Below, piece after piece: positions 43,017-53,700 of a stretch of DNA of 64,000 bases (its first letter is position 1; every line of letters starts with the position of its first letter). The translations under genes were made by a program, and so were the position numbers. Source of the DNA: Acidobacteriota bacterium (lineage in GTDB: Bacteria; Acidobacteriota; Thermoanaerobaculia; Gp7-AA8); the NCBI GenBank assembly GCA_021325515.1, contig JAJPHC010000037.1, positions 62,001-126,000 of the forward strand, in the 5' to 3' direction. Under the pieces are notes generated by a model, which searched no databases, was not told the origin of the DNA, and saw only the letters and a list, made by a program, of their open reading frames with translations.

Positions 43017-44573
43017 ATGAGTTACCAGGCGCTCGCACGCAAGTATCGCCCGCAGTCGTTCCGCGACATCGTCGGTCAGGAGACGACCGTTCGAACTCTG
43101 CAGAACGCGATCGAATCGAAGCGGATCCATCACGCCTATCTCTTCTCCGGTGTGCGCGGGGTCGGCAAAACGACGTCGGCGCGCATCCTGGCGAAAGCGC
43201 TGAACTGCGTGCAGGGACCTGCTGCGGAGCCGTGCAACGAATGCACGATCTGCCGGGAGATCACCGAGGGCATCGATCTCGATGTCCGCGAGATCGACGC
43301 GGCGACGTATACCGGCGTCGACAACGTGCGCGAGCTGCGCGATGTCACGCAGTACGAGCCTGCGCGCGACCGCTATCGCGTCTTCATCATCGATGAAGCG
43401 CACATGCTGTCGATGCAGTCGTGGAATGCACTGCTGAAGCTGATCGAAGAGCCGCCCGATCATGTGATCTTCATGTTCGCGACGACGGAGATGAACAAGG
43501 TCCCGCAGACGATCATGTCGCGGGTTCAGAAACTCATCCTCCGCAAGATTTCGCTCGATGAGCTGATCGCGCGTCTCGACCAGATCTGCAGGGCGGAAGG
43601 CATCGAGGCGACGCGTGACGCGCTGGAGATCGTTGCGCGGCGCGGAGAGGGAAGCGTCCGCGATGCGCTCTCGCTGCTCGATCAGATCATCGCCTTCGCC
43701 GGCCGCTCGATTTCCGCCGCCGACGTCGCAACGGTCCTCGGTCTCTCCGACACGAATTTCTTCGCGCGCATCGTGACGTCGATCGGCGAAGGCGACCATG
43801 CCGCCATTCTCGAGACGCTCGCCGAGGCGGCGGAAGGCGGGCGCGATTTCAAGATCCTCTATCGCGATCTGCTGAATTTCGTTCGCAATCTGCTGCTGCT
43901 CAGCGGCGGTGCCGGCGAGTCGATGCTCGCGGTCTCGCCCGAAGATCTGAAGACGATTCAGAGCGTCGCGGGGCGCTTCTCGTACCACGACCTGCTGCGC
44001 ATCGCGAATCTGCTGCTGCGCGACGACGAAACGGTCAATCGCGCCGAGCATCAGCGGCTGGCCGTCGAGATCGCGCTGCTGAAAGCAGCAACCTTCCCCA
44101 AACTGAAATCGGTGGAAGAGGTCCTCTCGTCGAAGGGCGGCGTGTCCGTCCCGCCGGCATCCTCACCATCGCCCCCGCCCTCGCAACGTACACAGCGGAG
44201 AGACGAGCCTGCAGTGAGCGGTAAGGCCTCCGGCGACCTCTCTGCGCTGATCGAAAAACTTCAGAAGTCCCGCCCGCTCATCGCCGGCTACGTCGATCAC
44301 GCGATTTCAGGAAGCAGGGATGGGAACCGCATCACCTGGACGTTCAACGACTCGACGTTCGCGGATTACGTCAGCGAAGCGAAGAGCACGATCGAGCAGC
44401 TTGCGTCCGAGGTGTACGGCGAGAAGGTCGTCGTGGAGACGAAGCTTGCGGGAGCAGAACCGCGGGATCGCCGCACCGAGGACAAGGCGCCGGCAGTGCG
44501 CGAAGATCCGGTGCTCAAGGCATTCCAGAAGCATCTCGGCGGCGAGATCGTCGAGAGCAGGAGAACGAAATGA
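43017..44573 (+). CDS. dnaX: DNA polymerase III subunits gamma/tau
   Basis: [58 protein letters not shown]; four-Cys zinc motif. Confidence 0.96.
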   Translation: MSYQALARKYRPQSFRDIVGQETTVRTLQNAIESKRIHHAYLFSGVRGVGKTTSARILAKALNCVQGPAAEPCNECTICREITEGIDLDVREIDAATYTGVDNVRELRDVTQYEPARDRYRVFIIDEAHMLSMQSWNALLKLIEEPPDHVIFMFATTEMNKVPQTIMSRVQKLILRKISLDELIARLDQICRAEGIEATRDALEIVARRGEGSVRDALSLLDQIIAFAGRSISAADVATVLGLSDTNFFARIVTSIGEGDHAAILETLAEAAEGGRDFKILYRDLLNFVRNLLLLSGGAGESMLAVSPEDLKTIQSVAGRFSYHDLLRIANLLLRDDETVNRAEHQRLAVEIALLKAATFPKLKSVEEVLSSKGGVSVPPASSPSPPPSQRTQRRDEPAVSGKASGDLSALIEKLQKSRPLIAGYVDHAISGSRDGNRITWTFNDSTFADYVSEAKSTIEQLASEVYGEKVVVETKLAGAEPRDRRTEDKAPAVREDPVLKAFQKHLGGEIVESRRTK

Positions 44574-44869
44574 ACCCGAAGCAGTTGATGAAGCAGGTGC
44601 AGCAGATGCAGGCCCAGATGCAGAAGCAGATGGCCGAGCTGCGCGTGGAAGGCTCCGCCGGCGGCGGCATGGTGAAGGCTACGATGAGCGGCTCGAAAGA
44701 GCTCATCGCCGTCACGATCGACAAGGAAGCGGTCGATCCGAACGATGTCGAGATGCTGCAGGACCTCGTCGTCGCCGCAGTCAACGAAGCGGCGCGCAAA
44801 GTGGACGAGGAGCTCCAGAGCTCGATCGGCGCGATGACGGGCGGAATGAAGATTCCGGGGATGTTCTAA
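44570..44869 (+). CDS. YbaB/EbfC family nucleoid-associated protein
   Basis: [51 protein letters not shown]; dnaX-ybaB-recR synteny. Confidence 0.94.
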   Translation: MNPKQLMKQVQQMQAQMQKQMAELRVEGSAGGGMVKATMSGSKELIAVTIDKEAVDPNDVEMLQDLVVAAVNEAARKVDEELQSSIGAMTGGMKIPGMF

Positions 44870-44874
44870 CCAGA

Positions 44875-44952
44875 GGTCGCGCGGTTTCGCAGGTTCGCGG
44901 GTTTGCGGTTCCAGCCAACCCCCGAGCCCGCGAGCCGCAAGCCCGCGCAACC
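44875..44952. repeat. Imperfect inverted repeat between ybaB and recR built of about 8-bp units
   Basis: GGTTTCGC AGGTTCGC GGGTTTGC GGTTCC opposed to AACCCCCGAGCCCGCGAGCCGCAAGCCCGCGCAACC. Confidence 0.7.
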
Positions 44953-44954
44953 AG

Positions 44955-45548
44955 ATGACCGCTCCCCCACTCGCGAATCTGATCAACGAGCTGACGAAGC
45001 TGCCTGGCGTCGGAGGCAAATCTGCGTCGCGGCTCGCGTACCACATCCTCAAGCGCCCCATGATCGAAGCGGAGGCGCTCGCGCAGGCGATTCTGGATGT
45101 GAAGACGAAAGTGTTCCGCTGCTCGATCTGCAACAACATGACGGATGTCGAGCCGTGTGCGATCTGCAGTGATCCGCGCCGCGATGCATCGACGATCTGC
45201 GTGGTGGAAGAGGCGTTCAACATCTCGACCATCGAGCAGACGCGCGATTTCAAAGGTGTGTTTCACGTGCTCCTCGGCGCGCTCTCGCCGTTGAAGGGGA
45301 TCGGCCCGCAGGACATCGACGTCAATGGATTACTGAAGCGCATTCGGGACGGAGCGATCCGCGAAGTCATCATCGCCACGAATCCGAATGTGGAAGGCGA
45401 AGCGACGGCGCTGTACATCGCACAGCAGCTCCGTTCGACCGGCGTGAAAACCACCCGGCTCGCGTTCGGGCTGCCGGTGGGTGGCGACCTCGAATACGCG
45501 GATCAGGTCACGATGTCGAAGGCCCTCGAAGGACGGCGGGAAATCTAA
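44955..45548 (+). CDS. recR: Recombination mediator protein RecR
   Basis: LINELTKLPGVGGKSASRLAYHIL; CSICNNMTDVEPCAICSDPRRD zinc finger; Toprim region ATNPNVEGEATALYIA. Confidence 0.96.
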   Translation: MTAPPLANLINELTKLPGVGGKSASRLAYHILKRPMIEAEALAQAILDVKTKVFRCSICNNMTDVEPCAICSDPRRDASTICVVEEAFNISTIEQTRDFKGVFHVLLGALSPLKGIGPQDIDVNGLLKRIRDGAIREVIIATNPNVEGEATALYIAQQLRSTGVKTTRLAFGLPVGGDLEYADQVTMSKALEGRREI

Positions 45549-45562
45549 CGAGCCCGAGCCTG

Positions 45563-45606
45563 AGCCCGGCTTCGTCGTCAAACCCTGTCCGACGAATCCT
45601 CGGGCT
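45563..45606 (+). terminator. Hairpin downstream of recR (terminator-like)
   Basis: AGCCCGGCTTCGTCG ... CGACGAATCCTCGGGCT imperfect stem. Confidence 0.4.
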
Positions 45607-45642
45607 TCCGCACCAAGAATCTAGGAAGGGCAATGCTTACTG

Positions 45643-45651
45643 TGCTATACA
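45643..45651 (+). promoter_or_regulatory. Putative extended -10 (TGCTATACA) upstream of the Roadblock/MglA cluster
   Basis: TGn-TATACA 37 nt upstream of the Roadblock start. Confidence 0.35.
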
Positions 45652-45688
45652 CTTTCGTCCGTCCCAACTTTCGGGCACCTGGTGAACA

Positions 45689-46189
45689 ATGGCCGCTCCT
45701 GATCTCGTCATGTACGAGGAGGAGTACCAGCAGATCAAGGACATCCTCCATCGTCTGCAGGTAGACTCCAACTCGAAAATCGTCTTTCTGGTCGACAAAA
45801 ACGGCCAGCAGATCGCCTCGCAGGGTGACATGCGCGGGGTCGATGCCACATCTCTCGCCTCACTCACGGCCGGCAACGTCGCAGCAACGGACGGACTGGC
45901 GAAGCTGATCGGCGAGAAGGAATTCTCGATCCTCTTCCACGAAGGGGAGCGGGACAACATCCACATTTCGCTCGTAGCCCAGCGGGTGATCCTCGTCGTG
46001 ATCTTCGACGAGAAGTCATCGCTTGGCCTCGTTCGATTGAGAGTCAAGAAAGCCTCCGGCGAGCTCGAGAAGACCTTCGAGCAGTTGCTGAAGAAGGCGG
46101 AGGCGGACCGGGGGAATCAGGCGAACCGCTTCGACTCGCCGTTCGCTGAGATTACCGACGAGGATATCGACAGTCTGTTCAGCGAATAG
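45689..46189 (+). CDS. Roadblock/LC7 domain protein (MglB-like)
   Basis: [79 protein letters not shown]; directly upstream of MglA. Confidence 0.88.
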   Translation: MAAPDLVMYEEEYQQIKDILHRLQVDSNSKIVFLVDKNGQQIASQGDMRGVDATSLASLTAGNVAATDGLAKLIGEKEFSILFHEGERDNIHISLVAQRVILVVIFDEKSSLGLVRLRVKKASGELEKTFEQLLKKAEADRGNQANRFDSPFAEITDEDIDSLFSE

Positions 46190-46191
46190 CA

Positions 46192-46776
46192 ATGACGTTC
46201 ATCAACTACGCGGCGCGCGAGATCAACTGCAAGATCGTGTACTACGGTCCCGGTCTGTGCGGTAAGACGACCAACCTGCAGTGGATCTACGACAAGACGA
46301 ATCCGCAGGCGAAGGGAAAGCTGATCTCTCTCGCGACGGAAACGGACCGCACGCTCTTCTTCGATTTCCTCCCGCTCGATCTCGGTACGGTGCGCGGATT
46401 CAAGACGCGCTTCCACCTCTACACCGTTCCGGGCCAGGTCTTCTATGACGCCTCGCGCAAGCTGATCCTGAAAGGCGTCGACGGAGTGATCTTCGTCGCC
46501 GACTCGCAGGAACCGCGCATGGAAGCGAATATCGAGTCGCTCCAGAATCTCGAGAAGAACCTGAAAGAGCAGGGATACGACCTCAAGACCATCCCCTACG
46601 CCCTGCAATTCAACAAACGCGATCTGCCGACGGCGCTGCCCGCCGATGACATGTACCGGCAGCTCAACTTCAAGGGCGAACCGACGTTCGAAGCGGTGGC
46701 GATGAACGGCACCGGAGTCTTCGACACGCTCAAAGCCGTTGCGAAGCTGGTTCTGACCGAACTGAAGAAGAAGTAG
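46192..46776 (+). CDS. mglA: MglA-type small Ras-like GTPase
   Basis: [64 protein letters not shown]. Confidence 0.95.
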   Translation: MTFINYAAREINCKIVYYGPGLCGKTTNLQWIYDKTNPQAKGKLISLATETDRTLFFDFLPLDLGTVRGFKTRFHLYTVPGQVFYDASRKLILKGVDGVIFVADSQEPRMEANIESLQNLEKNLKEQGYDLKTIPYALQFNKRDLPTALPADDMYRQLNFKGEPTFEAVAMNGTGVFDTLKAVAKLVLTELKKK

Positions 46777-46802
46777 CAAACCCGCAGACGGTCGCGAAGG
46801 AC

Positions 46803-47846
46803 ATGAAGCAAGGGCTCGACATCGTCGCGATCGGCGGCGGCACCGGATTGTCCACACTCCTGCGCGGACTGAAAACGTACGTCGGCGATCCGGGCAAGTG
46901 GTCGATCAGCAGCCTCAGCGCAATCGTCACCGTGACCGATGAAGGAGGGAGCTCGGGAGAGCTTCGCCGCGACTTCGGCATGCTGCCGCCGGGCGACATC
47001 CGCAACTGCATCGTTGCGTTAGCCGAAGAAGAGCAGTTGCTCTCTCAGGTTTTCAACTACAGGTTCGAAGCAGAGGGTCCGCTCAAGGGACATTCGCTCG
47101 GCAACCTGCTGCTCACGGCGATGACCGACATCACCGGAAGCTTCGACAACGCGATTCTCGCCGCCTCGAACATTCTGGCGATCCGCGGCGCGATCTTCCC
47201 CTCGACTCTCTCCGATGTCCGCCTCCATGCAACGCTCGAGGATGGTGCGGAGCTCGTTGGGGAAGTTGCCATCAGCGGGTCGTATCTCGGCGACCGGCGC
47301 CGTACACCGCGCGATCACGCGCGGATCGTTCACCTCAGCATCGACCCGCCCGATGCGCCGCCGGTGTCCGGCGCGATCGATGCAATCGCAGCCGCGGACA
47401 TGATTCTCGTCGGGCCGGGCTCGCTCTACACGTCGGTGCTGCCGAACCTCCTCATCAAGGGTCTGGCGGACGCGCTGCGCGCTTCGAAGGCTCTGCGCGT
47501 TTATGTCTGCAACGTGATGACCCAGCCGGGCGAGACGGGCGGCTATTCGGCCGAACAGCATCTCGCGGCGATCATCGAGCACGCAGGTCTCGTCGTCGAC
47601 GTCATGATCATGAACGGCCGCCGCCCCTCGGAACACATTCTCGCGAATTACGCGAAGGAGCAGGCGTATCCCGTACCGTTCGACGTCAACGCAGTGCGCG
47701 AGCTCGGCGTGACGCCGTTCTTCGGCGACATCATCGCGGAAGGCGATTACGTGCGGCACGATTCGCGCGCGCTGGCGGATACGATTTTCCGGTTGTATGA
47801 CCGCTACGGCAGGACGCGCGAGCGGATGCGGAGAAACGAAGGATGA
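46803..47846 (+). CDS. yvcK: YvcK/CofD-like family protein (gluconeogenesis factor)
   Basis: DIVAIGGGTGLSTLLRGLK; SAIVTVTDEGGSSGELRRDFGMLPPGDIRNCIVALA; GPGSLYTSVLPNLLIKGL. Confidence 0.94.
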   Translation: MKQGLDIVAIGGGTGLSTLLRGLKTYVGDPGKWSISSLSAIVTVTDEGGSSGELRRDFGMLPPGDIRNCIVALAEEEQLLSQVFNYRFEAEGPLKGHSLGNLLLTAMTDITGSFDNAILAASNILAIRGAIFPSTLSDVRLHATLEDGAELVGEVAISGSYLGDRRRTPRDHARIVHLSIDPPDAPPVSGAIDAIAAADMILVGPGSLYTSVLPNLLIKGLADALRASKALRVYVCNVMTQPGETGGYSAEQHLAAIIEHAGLVVDVMIMNGRRPSEHILANYAKEQAYPVPFDVNAVRELGVTPFFGDIIAEGDYVRHDSRALADTIFRLYDRYGRTRERMRRNEG

Positions 47847-49222
47847 CGGAAAACGTCGAAGTGATCATTCTTGCGGCCGGACTCGGCACTCGGATGAAGT
47901 CGGCCACGATCAAGATTCTGCATCGCGCCGCCGGCCGTCCGATCGTCGACTACGTGCTCGATCTCGCATCGGATTTCGCGAGCCAGCCGCCGGTCATGGT
48001 GATCGGGCATCAGCGCGAAGCGGTGCAGTCGTGGGTTGGGGAGCGCGCGCGCTATGCGGTGCAGGAGAAACAGCTCGGCACCGGCCATGCGGTCATGCAG
48101 GCGGTTTCGCTCCTCGGCCGCGAAGGGATCGCCGGCAAGCGCGTGCTCATTCTCTCCGGCGATGTTCCGCTGACGCGGCCCGAAACGCTGCGCGCGCTGC
48201 TCGACGAGCATGAGCGGAGCGGGAACGCGATGACGCTGCTGACGATGCAGCTCGACGATCCCGCGATGTACGGAAGGATCGTGCGCGACGGCGCCGGATC
48301 CGTGCAGAGAATCGTCGAAGCGAAGGACGCGAGCGACGACGAAAAGAAAATCGGCGAGGTCAACGCCGGCATCTACGTCTTCGATGGCGAGCGCCTGTTC
48401 GAGAATCTCAGCAGCCTTTCCGCCGACAACGCGCAGGGCGAGTACTACCTCACGGATCTGCTGCGGCTGCTGCGCACCGCAGGCCACCGGGTCGGCGCCG
48501 TGATCGCGCGCGACCCCATCGAGGCGCTCGGCGTCAACTCGCGCGCGGAGCTCTCCGTGGTCGAAGCAGAGATCCAGAAGCGCGTCGTGATGAAGCTGAT
48601 GAGCGAAGGTGTCACCTTCCGCAATCCGAACACCGTCGTGATCGATTCAACCGTCGCGATCGGACAGGATACGGTTGTCTATCCTTTCGTCACGCTCGAA
48701 GGAATGACGAAGATCGGCGAGGGATGCGTCATCGAGCCGGGCGTGCATCTCCTCAACGTGACGGTCGGTGACGACGTGCACCTCAAGACCGGCACCGTCG
48801 CCGAAGATGCGATCATCGAGGACGAGGCGGCAGTCGGCCCCTATGCGCATCTCCGCCCCGGAACGAAGCTCGGCCGAAGCGTGAAGGTCGGCAACTTCGT
48901 CGAAACGAAGAAGGCCGTCTTCGGCGCCGGCGCGAAGGCGTCGCACCTCTCCTACATCGGCGATGCAGAAATCGGAGCCGACGTGAACATCGGCGCGGGC
49001 ACGATCACCTGCAACTACGACGGCGTCAACAAGCACAGGACCGTGCTGGAGGATGGAGTGTTCATCGGCTCGGACACGCAGCTCGTCGCACCGGTGCGCG
49101 TCGGCAAGGGAGCCTACGTCGGCGCAGGCTCCACGATTACGAAAGACGTCCCGCCCGAGGCGCTCGCGCTCAGCCGCACGCCGCAGAAGATCATCGAAGG
49201 TTGGGCCCGGCGGAAGAAGTAA
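47843..49222 (+). CDS. glmU: Bifunctional N-acetylglucosamine-1-phosphate uridyltransferase/glucosamine-1-phosphate acetyltransferase GlmU
   Basis: VIILAAGLGTRMKSATIKILHRAAGRPIVDYVLD; hexapeptide repeats; GAGTITCNYDGVNKHRTVLEDGVFIGSDTQLVAPV. Confidence 0.96.
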   Translation: MTENVEVIILAAGLGTRMKSATIKILHRAAGRPIVDYVLDLASDFASQPPVMVIGHQREAVQSWVGERARYAVQEKQLGTGHAVMQAVSLLGREGIAGKRVLILSGDVPLTRPETLRALLDEHERSGNAMTLLTMQLDDPAMYGRIVRDGAGSVQRIVEAKDASDDEKKIGEVNAGIYVFDGERLFENLSSLSADNAQGEYYLTDLLRLLRTAGHRVGAVIARDPIEALGVNSRAELSVVEAEIQKRVVMKLMSEGVTFRNPNTVVIDSTVAIGQDTVVYPFVTLEGMTKIGEGCVIEPGVHLLNVTVGDDVHLKTGTVAEDAIIEDEAAVGPYAHLRPGTKLGRSVKVGNFVETKKAVFGAGAKASHLSYIGDAEIGADVNIGAGTITCNYDGVNKHRTVLEDGVFIGSDTQLVAPVRVGKGAYVGAGSTITKDVPPEALALSRTPQKIIEGWARRKK

Positions 49223-49226
49223 TCCA

Positions 49227-49369
49227 TCCCGACCGAGCGAAGCGAGCGGAGGGATCAACGATGCCACCGCGCAGCGGGTTGTTTCGGCGTGGATGGGAAG
49301 CTTCTCAGGATGGCTTTGTTTGGTGCGGTGGAATCCTTGATCCCTTCCGCTCGCTGCGCTCGGTCGGGA
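49227..49369. repeat. Long inverted repeat between convergent glmU and retropepsin genes (about 44-nt arms), possible bidirectional terminator or MITE-like element
   Basis: TCCCGACCGAGCGAAGCGAGCGGAGGGATCAACGATGCCACCGC ... GCGGTGGAATCCTTGATCCCTTCCGCTCGCTGCGCTCGGTCGGGA; followed by CTTTTTG. Confidence 0.9.
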
Positions 49370-49379
49370 CTTTTTGAGC

Positions 49380-50684
49380 TTAGCCCTTGATGAGATCGAC
49401 CCGCATCCGGCCGAAATCGATCACGAGCTTGAAGTTCATCAGGAAGTTCTCGCCGACGATTCCCACTGCGTGCGCGCGGTCATCCGACTCGTACATCGGC
49501 AGCGTCTTGAACGTGCCGGCCCATTTGTCCACACCGATTTCGATGTTCTCGATTTTCTCGCCGTGCTTCTTTGCACCGCCCAGTCCTTGCAGAAGAGCGC
49601 CGTGCATCTTTGGCGCGTAGAACTGCACGGGCAACTGCGCGAGCTGCGACGCATTGAGGAATGTGACCTCGGAACCGGTGTCGAGAATGAAGAGGAACCA
49701 GCCTTTCCGGTTCACGGTGCCGCGCACCATCGGCCGGAAGCCGTCGATGAAGAGGTTCTGTGCCGGGTCGGGATCGTGGTCGGCTGCCGTGAGCCGCGTG
49801 AACATCGCGCTTCCCCGCTTGAAGTCGAGCTCCATCCGGAATTCTTTCAACAGGTTTGCGCCGAGCAGCAGTTCCATCGCGAACGGTTCGTTCGACGAGA
49901 TGAGGAATCGCATCTTGTCGTTCGGCATGATCGCCACCGGCACGTTCTCGAGGCGGATGCTGCCGATCTCCAGCGATTCGAGCAGCCCGAAACGAACCTG
50001 AATCGGTTCATCCAGCAGGCCGTAGAACGTCCCCTCGAAAGTGCCGAGCCGCCGCACGTGCAGCGAATCGGCGAGCGTATCGGAGATGATGGAGAGCACC
50101 GCGCCGGAGTCGACGATCGCAAACGTGTTGCGCGATCCATTGATCCGCACGTCGACACGCGGCACGCTCGGTTTCGTGAGCTGCATCGCGACGCGGTCGC
50201 TCTGTGAGCCGGTGGAGCGATACACCTCGACGTTCGCGAGTGCCTGCAGATAGTCGAGGTGCCAGGTCCTGATGTTGAGGCCGTTCTTCTGAGCGAGCTG
50301 CGCCCACTCGAGACTCGTCTCGTAGTTGTTGCACATGTACTCGACCTGCGAGAGATCCCAGGCGATGTCGGAGAAGGTCTTGTGAAACGGGTCGAGGTCG
50401 ATGGCGGCGCGCAGATGCTGCCTCGCGGCGTCGTATCGCCCGGAGGCCAGCTCCGCTTCGCCCAGCGCCATCAATTCGCTGACGTTCTTCCGCTGCCGGC
50501 CCTCCACAGTCGAGGTGTACTCGATCGCGCGGAGATAGTCGTACTTCCGCACCATCGACGGCAGATCCGAGCCTCGATCGATGCCCGAGGGCGAGACGGT
50601 TAGCGGAGCGATGGATACGTCGGAGTACAACGTACATCCAGCGGTGATCACCGCGAGGGCAACCGGGATGAAGAAGCGTTTCAC
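49380..50684 (-). CDS. Predicted lipoprotein with two retropepsin-like aspartic protease domains
   Basis: Lipobox ALAVITAGC; catalytic motifs NTFAIVDSGAVLSII and LFILDTGSEVTFL; GTG start. Confidence 0.8.
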   Translation of the reverse strand: MKRFFIPVALAVITAGCTLYSDVSIAPLTVSPSGIDRGSDLPSMVRKYDYLRAIEYTSTVEGRQRKNVSELMALGEAELASGRYDAARQHLRAAIDLDPFHKTFSDIAWDLSQVEYMCNNYETSLEWAQLAQKNGLNIRTWHLDYLQALANVEVYRSTGSQSDRVAMQLTKPSVPRVDVRINGSRNTFAIVDSGAVLSIISDTLADSLHVRRLGTFEGTFYGLLDEPIQVRFGLLESLEIGSIRLENVPVAIMPNDKMRFLISSNEPFAMELLLGANLLKEFRMELDFKRGSAMFTRLTAADHDPDPAQNLFIDGFRPMVRGTVNRKGWFLFILDTGSEVTFLNASQLAQLPVQFYAPKMHGALLQGLGGAKKHGEKIENIEIGVDKWAGTFKTLPMYESDDRAHAVGIVGENFLMNFKLVIDFGRMRVDLIKG

Positions 50685-50783
50685 GATGGATCGATTCTAC
50701 GCGCGCGCACGAGGAGCGGCGTGCAGCGAACCGGTTTTGGTACACGGCTGTGATCGGTCGTTGACAGGCAGCGGTGCGCGTGC

Positions 50784-53700
50784 CTACCGGCGCACCATGA
50801 TGCCCAGCTCCCGAATCTGATACGCCAGCGCCTGCCGCGACATCCCGAGCAGCGTGGCGGCGCGGTTCTGGTTGCCATCCGCGGAGGCCAGCGAGCGCTC
50901 GATCAGCTCACGGCGAAACCGCGCGACCGCCTCCTGATAGGAACCGGCGGGCGTGCGGCGGATCGTAACGTTCCGCAGTCGTTCGGGCAGATGATCCACG
51001 TCGATCGCTCGGGCCTCACCGGCAAACGCATGCGCTCCCCGAATCGTGTTCTGCAGTTCGCGCACGTTGCCCGGCCAGTGATAGGAGCTGAGAATCGACT
51101 CCGCTTCCGGCGTGAACGCCGTGGCGCCTTCGCCATGCTTCTCGTACTCCCGCTCGAGAAAATACTTCGCAAGCAGCATCACGTCGGTGCCGCGATCCCG
51201 CAGCGGTGGGAGAAGAATCTCCACGACGCGAATGCGGTAGTAGAGATCTTCGCGGAAGCGGCCCTGCTCGACCGAGTGATCGAGGCGGTGATTCGTGGCG
51301 CTCACGACGCGCACATCGGCGTGGCGGTTCGTGACGTCGCCAACGCGGCGGAACTCCCCTTCCTGCAGAAACCGCAGCAGCTTCGCCTGTGCAGAGAGCG
51401 GCATCTCGCCGATCTCGTCGAGAAAGAGCGTGCCGCCGTCCGTCGTCTCGATCAGGCCGGCGCGGTCGCGATCCGCGCCCGTGAACGCGCCGCGCACATG
51501 ACCGAACAGCTCGCTCTCGATCAGCGTGTCTGGCAACGCTGCGCAATTGAGGGCGGTGAATTGCTTTTGTCTTCGCAGCGAATGTTTGTGCACCGCGCGT
51601 GCGACCAGTTCTTTTCCCGTTCCTGATTCGCCGAGGATGCAGACGGGGACGTCGCGGCGGGCCACGCGGAGGATCGTGTCGTACACAGGCGCCATCGCGG
51701 GAGATGCGCCGACGATCTCGGCGATGACTCCGCCGGCGTGCGCGGCGGGTTCGGTGGCGGCGAGTAGACGGTGCAGCCGATGATGTTCGGCGCGCAGGCG
51801 GAAAAGCGCTCCCAATGCATCGCGTGATTCGCCTGGCCATGCTGCGCAGCCCTCGACGAACAGCAGTTCGCGCTCGCTGCACACGATCCAGTCAGCGGGC
51901 GGCGAGAGGAGGATGCCGTCCAGCGATTCGTTCTCGAGAGGAGGGGCGGAGCCGCTCACGGTCCAGTGCCCGAGGCGATTTCGCGACGCGAATCGCCAGC
52001 GGATGGTTCCGAGATCGTGTGCGCCGAACGGAAAGTCGCGCGTTGCGACGGCGCGAAGAAGCGCGACGTCGGACGCGAGCGGCGCACGTGTTTCCATCGT
52101 CACGCCGAGTTGCGTCGCGATGCACGCCGCCTCCTCGAGATTGCGTTTGCGCAGCGCGGTGCGGAAGCGCTCGAACGGCGTGGCGTCAGGCTCTTCTCCC
52201 AGCAGTCGTCGATGCCGGCGCGCGAGCTCGAGATTCGGAGTGCGCCCAGTGGACCGGAGCGGCTCGTCGCGGCCTTCGATCATCGCGATTTCATCGAGGA
52301 TCAGTGCTGCCGCTTCCTTCATCTGGCCCGACACTCCTGCGTCGATTGCGGAGAGCGCTTCGATCGCCGCAAACTCGAAGCGCCCGCGGGAGAAATCGAG
52401 ATGCGCGCGCAATAGATCGAGCTCGCGAAGGCGCTGATCGTCGCCGGCCTGTGTGTAGAAGCGCTGCAGCCGCTCGATCTGATGCGCCGCGTGAGCCCAT
52501 TGGCCATCATCAGCCGCGAGAAATGCGAGCGTGAAGAGGATGCCGCCCGCCGCGCGATCGCCCTCCGTCTCTTCGATCAGCGACAGCGCATTCATCGCTT
52601 CGGCGCGAGTCTCTTTCCATCGGCCGGCTGTGAAGAGCACGAAGACGCGGTCCATGTAGACGTCGATGCGCTGCGGCACGCTCTTCGCGAGCTGAAGCGA
52701 GATCGAAGCCGACGCGAGTGCCGCGTCGACATCCCGGTGGCGGATTGCGCGATACGTCTCATGACGCGCGAGCCAGTAGGGATCCTCGATCCGGCCGGCG
52801 AAGGAGATCCCTGCTTCGTTCGCGAGCACCGCACGCTGATACGAGAGCTGCGCGCGCTCGCCGTCGTCGCGCGGCTCGCATTCGCGGAGAGCAGCCAGCG
52901 CTTCGTCGTACCGGCCTTCCACGAAGAGCAGGTCGCTTCGAAGCAGCGCGGCCTCGAAGCCATGGCAGCCTGCGCGCTCCAGACGATCGAGAGCCTGCTG
53001 ATAATCGCCCATCCTTCGTTCGCACTTCGCGAGCAGCAGGTCGTTCGTCGTGACGCGCTTCGCCTCGAGATAGCGGCCGCCGTCGATCAGCGCGGATGCG
53101 AGGGTATCGGCGAGAAGCGGTGTCCGTGCGTGCGGAGGAAAACGCTGCAGGAGTTGAATCGCTTCGGCGGGCGAGCGCCAGGTGATGCCGGCCGCGAGCT
53201 CCGTCGCGCCGGAGTAATCGCCAGCCTGCAGCAGCAGCGAGACGGCGCGGCTGCGATCCGTCGTGACGCCTGCGGCGACCCGGCACAACGCGGCCCGCGA
53301 CGCATCGGGAATCAAGTGCGAGAGATCGAGTGCGAGAACGAAGTCTCCGTTCTCCATCGACGTGATGCCTTCCACAACGAGCTCTTCGAGTGAGCCGGTG
53401 AAGAGAAACTCCTCGAGAAACTTCCGCGCGGTGGCGGCCGGAATGCGCTGGCCGAGCAGAGAGAGCGCGCCGAGATACGAGCGGCGGGGCTCTCCCAGCG
53501 CAATCGTCGGAAGATCATCCGGCGGAAGCTCGCCTCGATCGAGGAACGCCGCGAACGCCGGCGACGATACGAGACTCTCGATCCACGGCAGCGGTTTCGA
53601 CTCGACAGCCCGTTGCGCCGCGACCCTGCTGCTGACGAGAAGGTGGCGTGTGTCGGGCAGCGGTGATCCTGCGCCGGCGTTGATCCACTTGGCTTCATCG

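Noticed and set aside
43017-44573. Programmed frameshift site in dnaX producing gamma
   Set aside because: No convincing A-AAA-AAG slippery heptamer with downstream stem was found in the frame.
45255-45269. TGTTTCACGTGCTCC in recR, resembling a second parS
   Set aside because: Only one half-site matches (TGTTTCACGTG); the other arm (CTCC) does not, so not called as parS.
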